DNA of 64,000 bases from Tardibacter chloracetimidivorans (GTDB lineage Bacteria; Pseudomonadota; Alphaproteobacteria; Sphingomonadales; Sphingomonadaceae), in assembly GCF_001890385.1 (NCBI RefSeq), contig NZ_CP018221.1:1165501-1229500 (forward strand), in the 5' to 3' direction. This document shows positions 35,959 through 48,034 of this stretch, in pieces. The position numbers and the translations under genes were made by a program. The notes beneath the pieces were generated by a model. It made no database searches and had not been told where the DNA came from. It was given only the letters and a program-made list of their open reading frames with translations. The stretch's first letter is position 1. The number at the start of each line of letters is the position of its first letter.

Positions 35959-36380
35959 AGCTTGTTCGCCCGCGCCTCGAACGCCTTCACCATCTTGCGC
36001 AGCGCCTCATCGAAGAAGCGGCCCGCCAGCGTGTCCAGCATCCGGTTGCGGAACGCGAACTCGACGTTGAAATCGACGATCGACCCGCCCTTGCCGTCGG
36101 GCTGGAACCGCCAGTCGTTGTGCAGATATTTCATCGGCCCTTCGATATATTCCACATCGATCGAACCGGGGCGGTCCAGCGTAACGCGCGACGTGAACTT
36201 TTCCCGCAGCGGGCCGAAGCCGACGAGCAGATCGGCCAGAATCTCCTGCTCGGTGCGCGACCGGATGCGAACGCCCACCACCCACGGCAGGAATTGCGCA
36301 TAGCTTCCGATGTCCGACACCAGATCGAACATCTGATCGGGGCTGTAGGGCAGTTCGCGAGTCTCGGAATGCTTCAACAC
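35886..36380 (-). CDS. COQ10/RatA-type START-domain protein
   Basis: 164 residues. Single SRPBCC domain: Y-S-P-D-Q-M-F-D-L-V-S-D-I-G-S-Y-A-Q-F-L-P-W near the start, then V-T-L-D-R-P-G-S-I-D and V-D-F-N-V-E-F-A-F-R-N-R. This is the ubiquinone-binding COQ10/RatA family; it probably helps ubiquinone function rather than acting as a toxin. Located 1 nt downstream of lipA on the same strand. The C-terminal 20 residues are serine-rich and encoded in the stretch overlapping pncC. Confidence 0.88.
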   Translation of the reverse strand: MLKHSETRELPYSPDQMFDLVSDIGSYAQFLPWVVGVRIRSRTEQEILADLLVGFGPLREKFTSRVTLDRPGSIDVEYIEGPMKYLHNDWRFQPDGKGGSIVDFNVEFAFRNRMLDTLAGRFFDEALRKMVKAFEARANKLYAAGAVSGEGASGSSSSSAHSAA

Positions 36381-36381
36381 G

Positions 36382-37299
36382 TCAGCGCTTGGCCAGTTGC
36401 GCCTCTCGCGCCGCCTTCAACCGGGCGAAATCTTCCCCCGCATGATAGCTGGAACGGGTGAGCGGCGAGGCCGAGACGAGCAGAAAGCCCTTGGCGCGCG
36501 CGATGGAGGCATAGGCGTTGAACGTTGCCGGAGTCACGAAATCGGCGACCTTGGCGTGGCGCGGCGTCGGCTGGAGATACTGGCCGACGGTCAGGAAATC
36601 GATGTCGGCCGAGCGCATGTCGTCCATCACCTGGTGGATTTCCATGCGTTCCTCGCCCAGCCCGACCATCACGCCCGATTTGGTGAAGATGGTGGGATCG
36701 AGCTTTTTCACCGTCTCCAGCAGCCGGAGCGAGGCATAATAGCGCGCGCCGGGCCGGATGGTGGGATAGAGCCTCGGCACGGTTTCAAGATTGTGGTTGT
36801 AGACGTCCGGCCGGGCCGTGACGATCGCCTCTATCGCGGCATCCGCCTTGTTGCGGAAATCGGGCGTCAGAATCTCGATGGTCGTATCCGGCGTGGTCCG
36901 CCGCAGCGCCTCGATCACCTTCACGAACTGGCTTGCGCCGCCATCGGGCAGATCGTCGCGATCCACCGATGTGATGACGATATGCTCAAGCCCAAGCTCG
37001 GCCGCCGCATCGGCGACATGCTGCGGCTCCTGCGAATCGACCGCGCGGGGCATGCCCGTCTTGACGTTGCAGAAGGCGCAGGCGCGGGTACAGACATCGC
37101 CCAGAATCATCACCGTCGCGTGCTTCTTGGTCCAGCACTCGCCGATATTGGGGCAGGCCGCTTCCTCGCAGACGGTCGCCAGCTTCAGGCGTCGCATCAG
37201 CGAACGGGTCTGGTCGAAGGCCGCGCCGACGGGGGCTTTGACACGAATCCAGTCAGGCTTGCGCTGACGCGGTGCGGGCGGGATGAGGTTGGTGGCCAT
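36382..37299 (-). CDS. lipA: Lipoyl synthase
   Basis: 305 residues from the ATG at 37299. The auxiliary 4Fe-4S cluster cysteines are in [12 protein letters not shown], the radical SAM cysteines in C-T-R-A-C-A-F-C, and the C-terminal R-S-S-Y-H-A-G motif is present. Inserts sulphur into octanoyl chains on lipoyl domains such as those of PdhC and PdhB encoded nearby. Divergent from the carbonic anhydrase gene. Confidence 0.95.
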   Translation of the reverse strand: MATNLIPPAPRQRKPDWIRVKAPVGAAFDQTRSLMRRLKLATVCEEAACPNIGECWTKKHATVMILGDVCTRACAFCNVKTGMPRAVDSQEPQHVADAAAELGLEHIVITSVDRDDLPDGGASQFVKVIEALRRTTPDTTIEILTPDFRNKADAAIEAIVTARPDVYNHNLETVPRLYPTIRPGARYYASLRLLETVKKLDPTIFTKSGVMVGLGEERMEIHQVMDDMRSADIDFLTVGQYLQPTPRHAKVADFVTPATFNAYASIARAKGFLLVSASPLTRSSYHAGEDFARLKAAREAQLAKR

Positions 37300-37366
37300 A
37301 TGAATGCGAGATAGGCGTTTCGATCGCCTCTTGCCACCCCTCTTTGCCCGCGATACCGGATGTCGC

Positions 37367-38050
37367 ATGAATGGCATCGATGATCTTGTCTCCGGCTACC
37401 GCCGGTTCCGCCGGGGCGCCTATTCCACCCAGCGCGCCCGTTTCGACGTTCTCGCCAACCAGGGCCAGTCGCCCAAGGTGATGGTGATCGCCTGTTCCGA
37501 CAGCCGCGTCGACCCCACCATGATCTTCGACAGCGGACCGGGCGAAATGTTCGTGGTTCGCAACATCGCCAATCTCGTCCCCCCGTTTGAAACCGGGGGC
37601 GGACGGCATGGCGTGTCGGCGGCGCTGGAGTTTGCGGTCACCCAGCTTGAGGTGAGCGACATCGTCATCCTTGGCCATGGCGGCTGCGGCGGCGTGAAGG
37701 CATCGCTGAGCGAGGCGTTCAAGGACGCAAAGCCCGGCGAAGGCGGCTTCATCGCCCATTGGATCGACCTTCTCGACGAAGAGCGGGACCGGGTCCGCGC
37801 CGCCGCCGCGCTGCACCCCGACCTTGACGCACAACGGGCGCTGGAACAGGCGGCCGTTCGCGTCAGCATCCGTAACCTGCGGACCTTCCCCTGCATTCCG
37901 GAGCGCGAGGCCGAAGGCAGGCTGACGCTGCGCGGGGCCTATTTCGCGATCTCCGACGGAATCCTGCACCTTCTGGACACGGCGACGGACAGGTTCGAAC
38001 CCGTGCCTCTCAACTGGACGGCGGGCGACGACGACGGAAGCGGCGACTGA
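37367..38050 (+). CDS. Beta-class carbonic anhydrase
   Basis: 227 residues from the ATG at 37367. Zinc ligands: Cys in A-C-S-D-S-R (with the Asp/Arg dyad), then His and Cys in G-H-G-G-C-G-G. Interconverts carbon dioxide and bicarbonate, which carbamoyl phosphate synthase and carboxylases consume. No signal peptide. A strong palindrome (38080-38110) follows the stop. Confidence 0.93.
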   Translation: MNGIDDLVSGYRRFRRGAYSTQRARFDVLANQGQSPKVMVIACSDSRVDPTMIFDSGPGEMFVVRNIANLVPPFETGGGRHGVSAALEFAVTQLEVSDIVILGHGGCGGVKASLSEAFKDAKPGEGGFIAHWIDLLDEERDRVRAAAALHPDLDAQRALEQAAVRVSIRNLRTFPCIPEREAEGRLTLRGAYFAISDGILHLLDTATDRFEPVPLNWTAGDDDGSGD

Positions 38051-38079
38051 GCGTTCCGTTCTCCCGAAGTCCTTGAATG

Positions 38080-38110
38080 TCGTCATGCTGAACCAGGTTC
38101 AGCATGACGA
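38080..38110. repeat. Perfect palindrome, REP-like element or bidirectional terminator
   Basis: Arms TCGTCATGCTGAAC (38080-38093) and GTTCAGCATGACGA (38097-38110) are perfectly complementary around a CAG loop. It lies between two convergent genes (carbonic anhydrase and lpd). I recall near-identical palindromes scattered between genes of many sphingomonads, so it is probably a dispersed repeat that may also stop transcription in both directions. Confidence 0.75.
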
Positions 38111-38117
38111 ATGTCCA

Positions 38118-39515
38118 TCAGAAATGCAGCGCGCGGCCATAAGCGCCGAGCACGCTTTCATGCATCATCTCGCTCAGCGTCGGATGCGGGAAGACGGTGT
38201 GCATCAGTTCCGCCTCGGTCGTCTCAAGCTGGCGGGCGACGACATAGCCCTCAATGAGTTCCGTCACTTCCGCGCCAATCATGTGCGCGCCCAGCAACTC
38301 GCCCGTCGCCTCGTCGAAAACGGTCTTGATGAAGCCTTCCGCCTCGCCGAGCGCAATCGCCTTGCCGTTGCCGATGAAGGGGAACTTGCCCACCTTCACC
38401 TTGCGGCCGCCCTCCTTTGCCTTGGCTTCGGTCAGGCCCACGGACGCGACCTGCGGGCGTGAATAGGTGCAGCCGGGGATGTTGCCCTTGTCCATCGGGT
38501 GAACGCCCTTGTGCCCGGCGATCGCTTCGGCCGCGACAACGCCTTCATGGCTCGCCTTATGGGCCAGCCAGGGCGGGCCGGTGACGTCGCCGATCGCCCA
38601 GATACCGTCCACATTGGTGCGGCCATAGGGATCGGTGTCGATATGGCCCTTGGTGGATTTCACCCCCAGGGCCTCCAGACCGATGTTTTCGGTGTTGGGC
38701 GCGATGCCGATGGCGACGATCGCGTGGCTGAACTCCTGGTTCATGACCTTGCCGTCCGCGCCCTTGATCGTGGCCTTGACGCCGCTGCCCGTCGCTTCCA
38801 GCTTTTCGACGCCCGCCCCAGTCAGGATCGTCATGCCCTGCTTGGTGAGCGCCTTGGCCATGAAGTCCGACACTTCGGCGTCTTCCACCGGCAGGATACG
38901 GTCCAGCATCTCCACGATCGTCACGTCCGCGCCCATGTCGGAATAGAAGCTTGCGAACTCCACCCCGATCGCGCCCGATCCGATGACCAGCAGCTTCTTG
39001 GGCATTTCCGGCGGCACCATCGCGTGACGATAGGTCCAGATGCGCTTGCCGTCCGCCTTGGCGAACGGCAGGTCGCGCGCCCGCGCGCCAGTGGCGATGA
39101 TGATGTTCTTTGCCTCAAGCTCCGTAGTCTTTCCATCCTTGGCGACGGAAAGTCTGCCCTTGGCGACGATCTTCCCCTCGCCCTCGACGACGGTGATCTT
39201 GTTCTTCTTCATCAGGCCCTTGACGCCCGAATTGAGCTGCCCGGCGACCTTGCGTGAGCGGTCGACCACCTTCGCCAGATCGAACGACGGCTTTTCCACC
39301 GACAGGCCATAGGCATCGGCATGGGTGATGTAGTGATAGACCTCGGACGACCGGAGCAGCGCCTTGGTGGGGATGCAGCCCCAGTTAAGGCAGATTCCGC
39401 CCAGCTTCTCCCGCTCGACGATGGCAACCTTCAGCCCGAGCTGTGCGGCGCGAATGGCGGCGACATAGCCGCCCGGTCCCGATCCCAGGACTACAAGATC
39501 AAAGGTGTCAGCCAT
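38118..39515 (-). CDS. lpdA: Dihydrolipoyl dehydrogenase (E3)
   Basis: 465 residues from the ATG at 39515 (AAGGGA upstream). FAD motif G-S-G-P-G-G-Y, redox disulphide in G-G-I-C-L-N-W-G-C-I-P-T, NAD motif G-S-G-A-I-G-V-E, and C-terminal H-P-T-L-S-E. Reoxidises dihydrolipoamide in the pyruvate dehydrogenase complex. Last gene of the pdh region, 57 nt after pdhC. Confidence 0.95.
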   Translation of the reverse strand: MADTFDLVVLGSGPGGYVAAIRAAQLGLKVAIVEREKLGGICLNWGCIPTKALLRSSEVYHYITHADAYGLSVEKPSFDLAKVVDRSRKVAGQLNSGVKGLMKKNKITVVEGEGKIVAKGRLSVAKDGKTTELEAKNIIIATGARARDLPFAKADGKRIWTYRHAMVPPEMPKKLLVIGSGAIGVEFASFYSDMGADVTIVEMLDRILPVEDAEVSDFMAKALTKQGMTILTGAGVEKLEATGSGVKATIKGADGKVMNQEFSHAIVAIGIAPNTENIGLEALGVKSTKGHIDTDPYGRTNVDGIWAIGDVTGPPWLAHKASHEGVVAAEAIAGHKGVHPMDKGNIPGCTYSRPQVASVGLTEAKAKEGGRKVKVGKFPFIGNGKAIALGEAEGFIKTVFDEATGELLGAHMIGAEVTELIEGYVVARQLETTEAELMHTVFPHPTLSEMMHESVLGAYGRALHF

Positions 39516-39572
39516 GATTTTCCCTTTTGTCGTCGCCTTATCCGGCATCCCGCCGGAGCGACCAACTATTGA

Positions 39573-40886
39573 TTAGGCGAGCATTGCGAGAGGCTTTTCG
39601 ACCAGACGCTTGAACGCCTGCATCAGCTCCGCCCCGACCGCGCCGTCGACCGCGCGATGATCGAAGCTGCCGGTGGCGCTCATCACCGTCGCCATACCAA
39701 GCGCGTCGTCGACGATATGTGGCCGCTTCTCGCCCGCGCCGACCGCGAGGATCATCGCCTGGGGCGGATTGATTACGGCGTCGAACTGCTTGATGCCGTA
39801 CATGCCGAGGTTGGAGATGGACGCCGTGCCGCCCTGATATTCATGGGGTTGCAGCTTGCCGTCCCGCGCCCGGGCGGCAAGGTCCTTCGCCTCCGTCGCG
39901 ATCTGCGAAAGCCGCTTGTTCGCGGCGTCGGTGACGATCGGCGTGATAAGGCCGCCGGGGATGGCGACGGCCATGGAGATGTCCACCCGGCTGTATTTCA
40001 GCAGCGTATCGCCCGTAAAGGCGACATTGGCGTCGGGCACCTCGACCAGCGCGACCGCAAGCGCCTTTATGAGAAGATCGTTGACGGACAGCTTCACGCC
40101 CGTCTTTTCAAGCCCGGCGTTGAGTTCGGCGCGCAGCCTCAACAGCGCATCGAGATTGCAGTCCATCGTCAGGTAGAAGTGCGGCACCGTCTGCTTCGAT
40201 TCGGTCAGGCGACGCGCAATCACCTTGCGCATGCTCGACAGCTTGATCACCTCATGCGGGATTTCGCCGCCGGCCGCTTCCGCCGGTGCGGGTGCCTGCC
40301 CGGCCGGGGCCGATGCGGCCTTGTCCACCGCAGCAGGCGATGCAGCAGCGCCTTCAAGGTCCGCCTTCACGACACGGCCGCCCGGCCCGGAGCCCTGGAC
40401 CTTGCTCAGATCAATGCCGGATGCCTCGGCCAGCCGTTTGGCGAGCGGGCTGGCCTTGACGCGATCACCCTTTTGCGCGGGCGCGGCGGACGCCTTTTCC
40501 GGAGCGACCGACGATGCATCGGCAGCCTTGGCCACTTCCGGTTCCGGCCGGGGTTGCGGCGCGGCTTGCTTGCTTTCAGTCGCCTGCGCCTTCTCGGACT
40601 TTTCTGCTTTCGCGGGCTTTGAGGGAGCCGCCCCGGCGTCCTCACCTTCGGCCGCGAGAAGCGCGATCACCGTGCCGACCTTCACGCCATCGGCGCCTTC
40701 GGCCACTGCGAGGCTCACGATCATGCCTTCGTCGACCGCCTCGAACTCCATCGTCGCCTTGTCGGTCTCGATTTCCGCCAGCAGATCCCCGGACGCGACC
40801 TTGTCGCCCTCCTTCACCAGCCACTTGGCAAGCGTTCCCTCTTCCATCGTGGGGGACAGGGCTGGCATCTTGATTTCAATCGGCAT
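39573..40886 (-). CDS. pdhC: Pyruvate dehydrogenase E2, dihydrolipoamide acetyltransferase
   Basis: 437 residues. One N-terminal lipoyl domain (K43 in [10 protein letters not shown]), an Ala/Pro/Lys/Glu-rich linker, the peripheral-subunit-binding domain ([15 protein letters not shown]) at about 145-180, a second flexible linker and the catalytic domain ending in F-D-H-R-A-V-D-G. Forms the core of the complex. It is separated from pdhB by a GGDEF gene. Confidence 0.95.
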   Translation of the reverse strand: MPIEIKMPALSPTMEEGTLAKWLVKEGDKVASGDLLAEIETDKATMEFEAVDEGMIVSLAVAEGADGVKVGTVIALLAAEGEDAGAAPSKPAKAEKSEKAQATESKQAAPQPRPEPEVAKAADASSVAPEKASAAPAQKGDRVKASPLAKRLAEASGIDLSKVQGSGPGGRVVKADLEGAAASPAAVDKAASAPAGQAPAPAEAAGGEIPHEVIKLSSMRKVIARRLTESKQTVPHFYLTMDCNLDALLRLRAELNAGLEKTGVKLSVNDLLIKALAVALVEVPDANVAFTGDTLLKYSRVDISMAVAIPGGLITPIVTDAANKRLSQIATEAKDLAARARDGKLQPHEYQGGTASISNLGMYGIKQFDAVINPPQAMILAVGAGEKRPHIVDDALGMATVMSATGSFDHRAVDGAVGAELMQAFKRLVEKPLAMLA

Positions 40887-40944
40887 TTCTTACTCCAGTG
40901 GATGCAGCGGCTTGCATCGATGACATGACCCGGATCAGGACCCG

Positions 40945-42717
40945 TTACACGGCGGCCAGCCGTATCTCGGCGCGGCGAATATCCTCAAGCGAAGCAAGCT
41001 CCACGCGATTCCGTCCCCCGCGCTTGGCGAGATAGAGCGCGTGGTCGGCGGCGACGTAGAGCCGCTCGAACACGGCCGAGAAAGACGCCGGCGCAACGGC
41101 AAGGCCGATGCTGATGGTGATGCCCCTGCCCGCGCCGAGCAGATCGGCGAAGCTCGCCCCGGCCAGCTGGCGGCGCACGCCGTCGGCATAGTTCATGGCG
41201 TCTACCGCGGCTTCGGGCGGGAGCACGACGGCGAACTCCTCTCCGCCGATCCGGCCCACCGGGTATCTGGAGCCGCATTGCTGCTCCAGCAGCTCGCCTA
41301 TCCGCATCAGAACGCGATCGCCGATGTCATGGCCGAAGCCGTCGTTGACCTCCTTGAAGTGATCGACGTCGATCAGGACAAGGGCGGAGCCCATCTCCTT
41401 GCTCATGATGGCGCGCGCGCGATGGACCAGTCCTCTTCGGTTCAGCAGGCCGGTCAGCGGGTCGGTCTCGGCCAGCGACCGTAGCCGCTCGCTTTCCGCC
41501 CGGGCGGTGTCGCGCTCGCGCCGGATGCCGCTCAGGCGGACGGCCGCCGCCGCCGAGAGCAGCAGCGCCTGGAGGACCGTGGCGATGAAGATGTGCAGAT
41601 GGGCGGCGATGCCAGGTCCAAAGGATGCATGACCTTGCAGGATGTTCAGCATCACCGCGAGGAACGGAAAGCTCCACCCCAGCGCATAGAGCGTGGCCGG
41701 CTTTCGCTCCCGCTTCAGCGCGCGAAGCAGCCCGACGGCGATCAGCAGCTGGGTGACGACAACCAGCGTCAGGACAATTCCGTCCACTGCGGGAAACAGG
41801 GCCGGGCCGGCATAGGTCGCGACCAGAGCCGCGCCCAAAAGCATGATCGCCAGCACACGCTGCGCGCGCTCCAGCCAGAAGGGCAGCTGACCTTCGCTGA
41901 AGAACTCGACGAAGAAGATGACGCCCATCGCCATGCCCGTCGCCGCGACGAAATAGGTGAATTGCGATACGTCCGCCGTCGCCATTCCGGGCGCGACATA
42001 ATGGATCAGCCCCGTCCAGCCCAGCCCATAGGCCAGCATCGCGGTCATCCATGACAGGTAGATCAGCTGAAGCCTGTGACGGACCCCGCCCAGCAGCAGC
42101 AGGTTGTAGAGCATGCTTGCCGCCAGCGCGCCGCCGAATACCCCGCTCAGCAGCAGCCAGCTGTCATGGGCGCTTTTGACCGCAGGCTCCGCCGCCAGTT
42201 CGACCCGCTGCAACAGGCGCGACGCCGGCAGGCCGTCGACGCCGAGATAGATGGCGGTGATCGCGGACTCTCCGGCCGGAATGGGCAGGTGGACGTTGTT
42301 GCCCAGCAACCAGTTCCGCCCTAGCCCCGGCTCATCGAATGTCACGATCTGGGCTTCGCCCCGTTCGCGCTCGATCAGCAGCCGGGCGGAATCGAACCGG
42401 GTTTCATTGACCAGTATCGACCATGAGCCGTCGGATGTGCGGGCGGCGGGCGGCGGCTCCATCCGAAGCCACAGCCGGTCGCCCTTGTGGGGCTCTTCCC
42501 CACGGCAATGATAGTCGAGCTGCCGGACATATGACGGGGACACGCCCGCGTCCTGCGCCCCGGCCGCGGCGCAGGCGTCCGCCAGAAGATCAAAGCGGCC
42601 TGATTCCGCCCGTGCAGGACCGGTCCAGAGCACGAGCAGCAGAAGCGCCGGAATCAGCGCAGCAATCCGTGAGGCAGCACGGCCGAGCATCCCGAGGGAC
42701 AGCTCGCGGGGCCTCAC
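40945..42717 (-). CDS. Membrane GGDEF protein (7TMR-DISM-like sensor, probable diguanylate cyclase)
   Basis: 590 residues. A signal peptide (cleavage near 37, A-R-A) and a beta-rich periplasmic domain (about 40-180) resembling 7TMR-DISM extracellular domains are followed by seven hydrophobic helices (about 185-395) and a GGDEF domain (about 425-580). The active-site loop is GGEEF at 491-495, with [10 protein letters not shown] upstream, so cyclic di-GMP synthesis is likely. The inhibitory R-x-x-D site is absent (RYPV in its place). The start overlaps the pdhB stop (ATGA), so the gene is embedded in the pdh operon. Confidence 0.88.
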   Translation of the reverse strand: MRPRELSLGMLGRAASRIAALIPALLLLVLWTGPARAESGRFDLLADACAAAGAQDAGVSPSYVRQLDYHCRGEEPHKGDRLWLRMEPPPAARTSDGSWSILVNETRFDSARLLIERERGEAQIVTFDEPGLGRNWLLGNNVHLPIPAGESAITAIYLGVDGLPASRLLQRVELAAEPAVKSAHDSWLLLSGVFGGALAASMLYNLLLLGGVRHRLQLIYLSWMTAMLAYGLGWTGLIHYVAPGMATADVSQFTYFVAATGMAMGVIFFVEFFSEGQLPFWLERAQRVLAIMLLGAALVATYAGPALFPAVDGIVLTLVVVTQLLIAVGLLRALKRERKPATLYALGWSFPFLAVMLNILQGHASFGPGIAAHLHIFIATVLQALLLSAAAAVRLSGIRRERDTARAESERLRSLAETDPLTGLLNRRGLVHRARAIMSKEMGSALVLIDVDHFKEVNDGFGHDIGDRVLMRIGELLEQQCGSRYPVGRIGGEEFAVVLPPEAAVDAMNYADGVRRQLAGASFADLLGAGRGITISIGLAVAPASFSAVFERLYVAADHALYLAKRGGRNRVELASLEDIRRAEIRLAAV

Positions 42718-44126
42718 CTGTAGCAGACCTTCCGAACCGCCTCGACCACATCGTCGGCCTTCAGCAGCGCGGCCTTCTCAAGCTTGGCCGCATAGGGCAG
42801 CGGCACATCCTCGTTGGTGACGCGAAGGATCGGCGCGTCGAGGTCGTCGAACGCCCTTTCCATCGCAACCGCGCTGATCTCCGACGCGATCGAACAGACC
42901 GGCCAGCCTTCTTCCGCCACGACCATGCGGTTGGTCTTGGCGAGCGAAGCAAGCACAGTATCGTGATCGAGCGGCCGAAGCGTGCGCAGATCGATCACTT
43001 CCGCGTCGATGCCCTCTTCGGCCAGGCGCTCGGCCGCTTCCAGCGCAACGCCCACGCCGATCGAATAGCTGACCAGCGTGACGTCGCTGCCCTCGCGGAC
43101 GATCTTGGCCTTGCCGATCGGAAGCACATAGTCATCGACCCTGGGCACGTCGAAGCTCTGCCCATAGAGCAGCTCGTTCTCCAGGAACACGACCGGGTCT
43201 TCGGACCGGATCGCCGCCTTCAACAGGCCCTTGGCGTCGGCGGCAGACCAGGGCGCGATCACGACCAGGCCCGGCACGCTCGCATACCAGGGGCCGTAAT
43301 TCTGGCTGTGCTGCGCGCCAACGCGCGACGCCGCGCCATTGGGGCCGCGAAACACGACCGGGCAGCGCATCTGGCCGCCCGACATATAGTTGGTCTTGGC
43401 CGCCGAATTGATGATGTGATCGATCGCCTGCATGGCGAAGTTGAAGGTCATGAACTCCACGATCGGCCGCAGGCCGCCCATCGCCGCGCCGACGCCGATC
43501 CCTGCGAAGCCATATTCGGTGATCGGGGTGTCGATCACCCGCTTTTCGCCAAACTCATCGAGCAGGCCCTGGGTGACCTTGTAGGCCCCCTGATATTGGG
43601 CGACTTCTTCCCCCATCACGAACACGCGCTCGTCGGCGCGCATTTCCTCGGCCATCGCATCGCGCAGCGCTTCGCGAACGGTCGTGCGGACAAGCTCCGC
43701 CCCTTCGGCCAGCTGCGGCTCGGCGGCCGACGATGTCGCCTCGCTCGCGGCGGCGAGCGTCTGCGCGGCCGATTCGGCCTTGGCGGGCTTTGCGGATTCC
43801 GGTTCCGGAGCGGGGCCTTTTTCGGGTTCAGTCACCTTCTGCTTCCGCGCAGGCGATTTTTCCTTCGGAGCGGAGACGTCCTCACCCTCGGCGGCAATAA
43901 GCGCGATGACAGTGCCGACCTTCACGCCGTCCGTTCCCTCGGGAATGGCAATGTCGGCGATCGTGCCTTCGTCCACGGCCTCGAACTCCATCGTCGCCTT
44001 GTCGGTCTCGATCTCGGCGAGAATATCGCCGGAGGCGACCTTGTCCCCCGCCTTCACGAACCATTTGGCGATCGTTCCCTCCTCCATTGTGGGGGAGAGC
44101 GCGGGCATCTTGATTTCGATCGCCAT
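42714..44126 (-). CDS. pdhB: Pyruvate dehydrogenase E1 beta with N-terminal lipoyl domain
   Basis: 470 residues. A lipoyl domain (1-80, K43 in [10 protein letters not shown]) nearly identical in pattern to that of PdhC is joined by an Ala/Pro/Glu/Lys linker to the transketolase-like E1 beta domain (from about 145: [13 protein letters not shown]). The extra lipoyl domain on E1 beta is known in alphaproteobacteria. It overlaps the pdhA stop by one base (TGATG) and the GGDEF gene by four. Confidence 0.95.
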   Translation of the reverse strand: MAIEIKMPALSPTMEEGTIAKWFVKAGDKVASGDILAEIETDKATMEFEAVDEGTIADIAIPEGTDGVKVGTVIALIAAEGEDVSAPKEKSPARKQKVTEPEKGPAPEPESAKPAKAESAAQTLAAASEATSSAAEPQLAEGAELVRTTVREALRDAMAEEMRADERVFVMGEEVAQYQGAYKVTQGLLDEFGEKRVIDTPITEYGFAGIGVGAAMGGLRPIVEFMTFNFAMQAIDHIINSAAKTNYMSGGQMRCPVVFRGPNGAASRVGAQHSQNYGPWYASVPGLVVIAPWSAADAKGLLKAAIRSEDPVVFLENELLYGQSFDVPRVDDYVLPIGKAKIVREGSDVTLVSYSIGVGVALEAAERLAEEGIDAEVIDLRTLRPLDHDTVLASLAKTNRMVVAEEGWPVCSIASEISAVAMERAFDDLDAPILRVTNEDVPLPYAAKLEKAALLKADDVVEAVRKVCYR

Positions 44127-45223
44127 CAGTAACGCTCCACCAGAACGTCGGTGTGCAATTCCGAAAGCTCCGGTTCCGGAGACGTTTCCGCGAAATCGGC
44201 TGCCTCTGCCACCTGTGCCCGAACCTCCTTCTCGATCTGCTTAAGCTCATCCTCGGACACGCCCGCTTCGGCCAGATCGCGCTTTGCATGTTCGATCGGA
44301 TCGGACTTTTCGCGAACGGACTGAACCTCCTCGCGCGAGCGGTATTTCGCAGGATCGGACATGGAATGCCCGCGATAGCGATAGGTCTTCATCTCAAGCA
44401 GGATCGGCCCCTTGCCCGATCGCACCCATTCGACCGCCACTTCGGCCGCGCCGCGCACCGCAAGCACATCCATGCCGTCAATCTGGAGGCCAGGGATGCG
44501 GAAGCTCTCGCCCCGCCGGTAAAGCTGGTCCTCGGCGCTGGCGCGGTTCACGCTGGTGCCCATCGCATATTGGTTGTTCTCGATCACGAAGATGATCGGC
44601 AGCTTCCACAGCTCGGCCATGTTGAAGGCCTCGTAGACCTGGCCCTGATTGGCTGCGCCGTCGCCGAAATAGGCGACGCTGACCCCGCCGTCCCCGGCGT
44701 ATTTGTGCTTGAACGCCAACCCCGCGCCGATCGGCACCTGCGCGCCGACGATGCCGTGCCCGCCGTAGAACCCGTGCTCCACCGAGAACATGTGCATCGA
44801 GCCGCCCTTGCCGCGCGAAATGCCGGCGGCGCGGCCGGTGAGTTCGGACATGATGACCTTGGGGTCGATGCCATAGGCCAGCATATGGCCATGGTCGCGA
44901 TAACCGGTGACGACGCTGTCCTTGCCGACCGTGAGCGCCGACTGCAAACCCACCGCGACCGCTTCCTGACCGATGTAGAGGTGGCAGAAGCCGCCGATCA
45001 GCCCAAGCCCGTAGAGCTGCCCGGCCTTCTCCTCGAACCGGCGGATGAGAAGCATCTGCCGGTAGAGATCAACCAGCTCCTGCTTGCTCGCCTTGTACCT
45101 ATCTGGTTCGTCTGGCCGTTCGCGATTGGTTGCTGGAGGGGCCGGGGAACGGCTTGCGCGCTTGGGCGCCGGGGTTTTTCGGGAACGAGCGGGAGACGGG
45201 GGTTTCGCCACGATCGACGCCAC
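44126..45223 (-). CDS. pdhA: Pyruvate dehydrogenase E1 alpha
   Basis: 365 residues with a basic Ala/Pro/Ser-rich N-terminal tail of about 40. The thiamine-diphosphate motif is [15 protein letters not shown]. The phosphoserine-loop equivalent is [11 protein letters not shown]. First gene of the pdh operon; 88 nt separate it from the FtsB-like gene upstream. Confidence 0.95.
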   Translation of the reverse strand: MASIVAKPPSPARSRKTPAPKRASRSPAPPATNRERPDEPDRYKASKQELVDLYRQMLLIRRFEEKAGQLYGLGLIGGFCHLYIGQEAVAVGLQSALTVGKDSVVTGYRDHGHMLAYGIDPKVIMSELTGRAAGISRGKGGSMHMFSVEHGFYGGHGIVGAQVPIGAGLAFKHKYAGDGGVSVAYFGDGAANQGQVYEAFNMAELWKLPIIFVIENNQYAMGTSVNRASAEDQLYRRGESFRIPGLQIDGMDVLAVRGAAEVAVEWVRSGKGPILLEMKTYRYRGHSMSDPAKYRSREEVQSVREKSDPIEHAKRDLAEAGVSEDELKQIEKEVRAQVAEAADFAETSPEPELSELHTDVLVERY

Positions 45224-45311
45224 CTTTCAGCACAGCGAGGAAGACACAAGCCCCCTATAGCCGCCCTCTCCGGCAAATATCAACGCAATGTACGAAAGCC
45301 GACGAACAAAG

Positions 45312-45623
45312 TCAGCCGAGCGGGATCACCACTTCGTCAGGACGAACCACGCCCAGATTCTTGCGGACCAGTTCATCGGCCAGGTCCGGGTCGACCTTGC
45401 GCGGATTGAGCAGCCGGGCGCGCTGCTCCAGCTTCTTGCGCTCACCATCCAGGTGAGCGAGCCGAGTTTCAAGCTCCGTCCGTTCGGCCGTGTAGCCACC
45501 CCAGGCGAGCAGCCCCGACGGCCCGATGATCGCGTGATAGGCGAAATAGCCGATGAACGCGACGCAAAGCGCGGGCACCACCGCGCTCCGCGCCATATTC
45601 AGCAAGCTTCCGTTTCTGCCCAT
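45312..45623 (-). CDS. ftsB: FtsB/DivIC-like septum formation initiator
   Basis: About 103 residues from the ATG at 45623; a TTG 36 nt upstream is in frame and the ribosome site is weak either way. One transmembrane helix (A-L-C-V-A-F-I-G-Y-F-A-Y-H-A), then a coiled coil with T-E-L-E-T-R-L-A-H-L-D-G-E-R-K-K-L and a conserved tail with P-D-L-A-D-E-L-V-R-K-N-L-G. Division-complex component. The eno-ftsB-pdhA order is common in this class. Confidence 0.85.
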   Translation of the reverse strand: MGRNGSLLNMARSAVVPALCVAFIGYFAYHAIIGPSGLLAWGGYTAERTELETRLAHLDGERKKLEQRARLLNPRKVDPDLADELVRKNLGVVRPDEVVIPLG

Positions 45624-45664
45624 GGCGCCGATTGAATCAGAGCTTCTGTCCCATATCAAGCCTA

Positions 45665-47575
<1,911 letters not shown>

Positions 47576-47589
<14 letters not shown>

Positions 47590-48034
47590 CACGGTCGCGC
47601 CACCAGAACCCCTGACCGACGATGCGCCGTTCGAGACCGTAACCGAAGACGAGGCTGCGCCTGATCCGGGACTGGGCGACCTGTTCCGGAACATGCTCCA
47701 GAATGTCCGCTCTTTTGCAGACGCGAAGATCGATCTGGTGCGGGCGATATGCCTCGCCAGGCTGAAAGCGGTGCAGGCATCGGCGATCGCGCTTGTGGCG
47801 GCCGCCCTGCTGTGCCTGTCGGCGCTGACCGCCCTTCTGGTCGGGCTCGTGATGGCCTTGGGACCGATCATCGGTCCCTTTGTCGCTACCTTTGCGGTAA
47901 GCCTCGGCGCGCTGGCTGTTGGGGCGATCCTCGCCATTTACGCCGCCGGGCGTCTCAAGGCCGAATTCTCCGCGCCGATCATGGATGAAACGCGCGAGCC
48001 TCAGGAGAGTTATGGTCATGACCCGGCACAGTGA
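47576..48034 (+). CDS. Phage-holin superfamily (DUF1469-like) membrane protein
   Basis: 152 residues from the ATG at 47576, overlapping the previous gene by 14 nt. An acidic N-terminus, then a helix (R-N-M-L-Q-N-V-R-S-F-A-D-A-K-I-D-L-V-R) and two transmembrane segments (about 62-85 and 95-118). These YqjE-like proteins accompany YqjD-type genes; despite the superfamily name this is not phage lysis machinery. Function unclear, presumably envelope integrity under stress. Confidence 0.8.

Noticed and set aside
35886-36380. RatA toxin of a toxin-antitoxin pair
   Set aside because: The START-domain protein has no antitoxin partner and lies next to lipA as COQ10-like genes commonly do; the toxin name is a legacy label.
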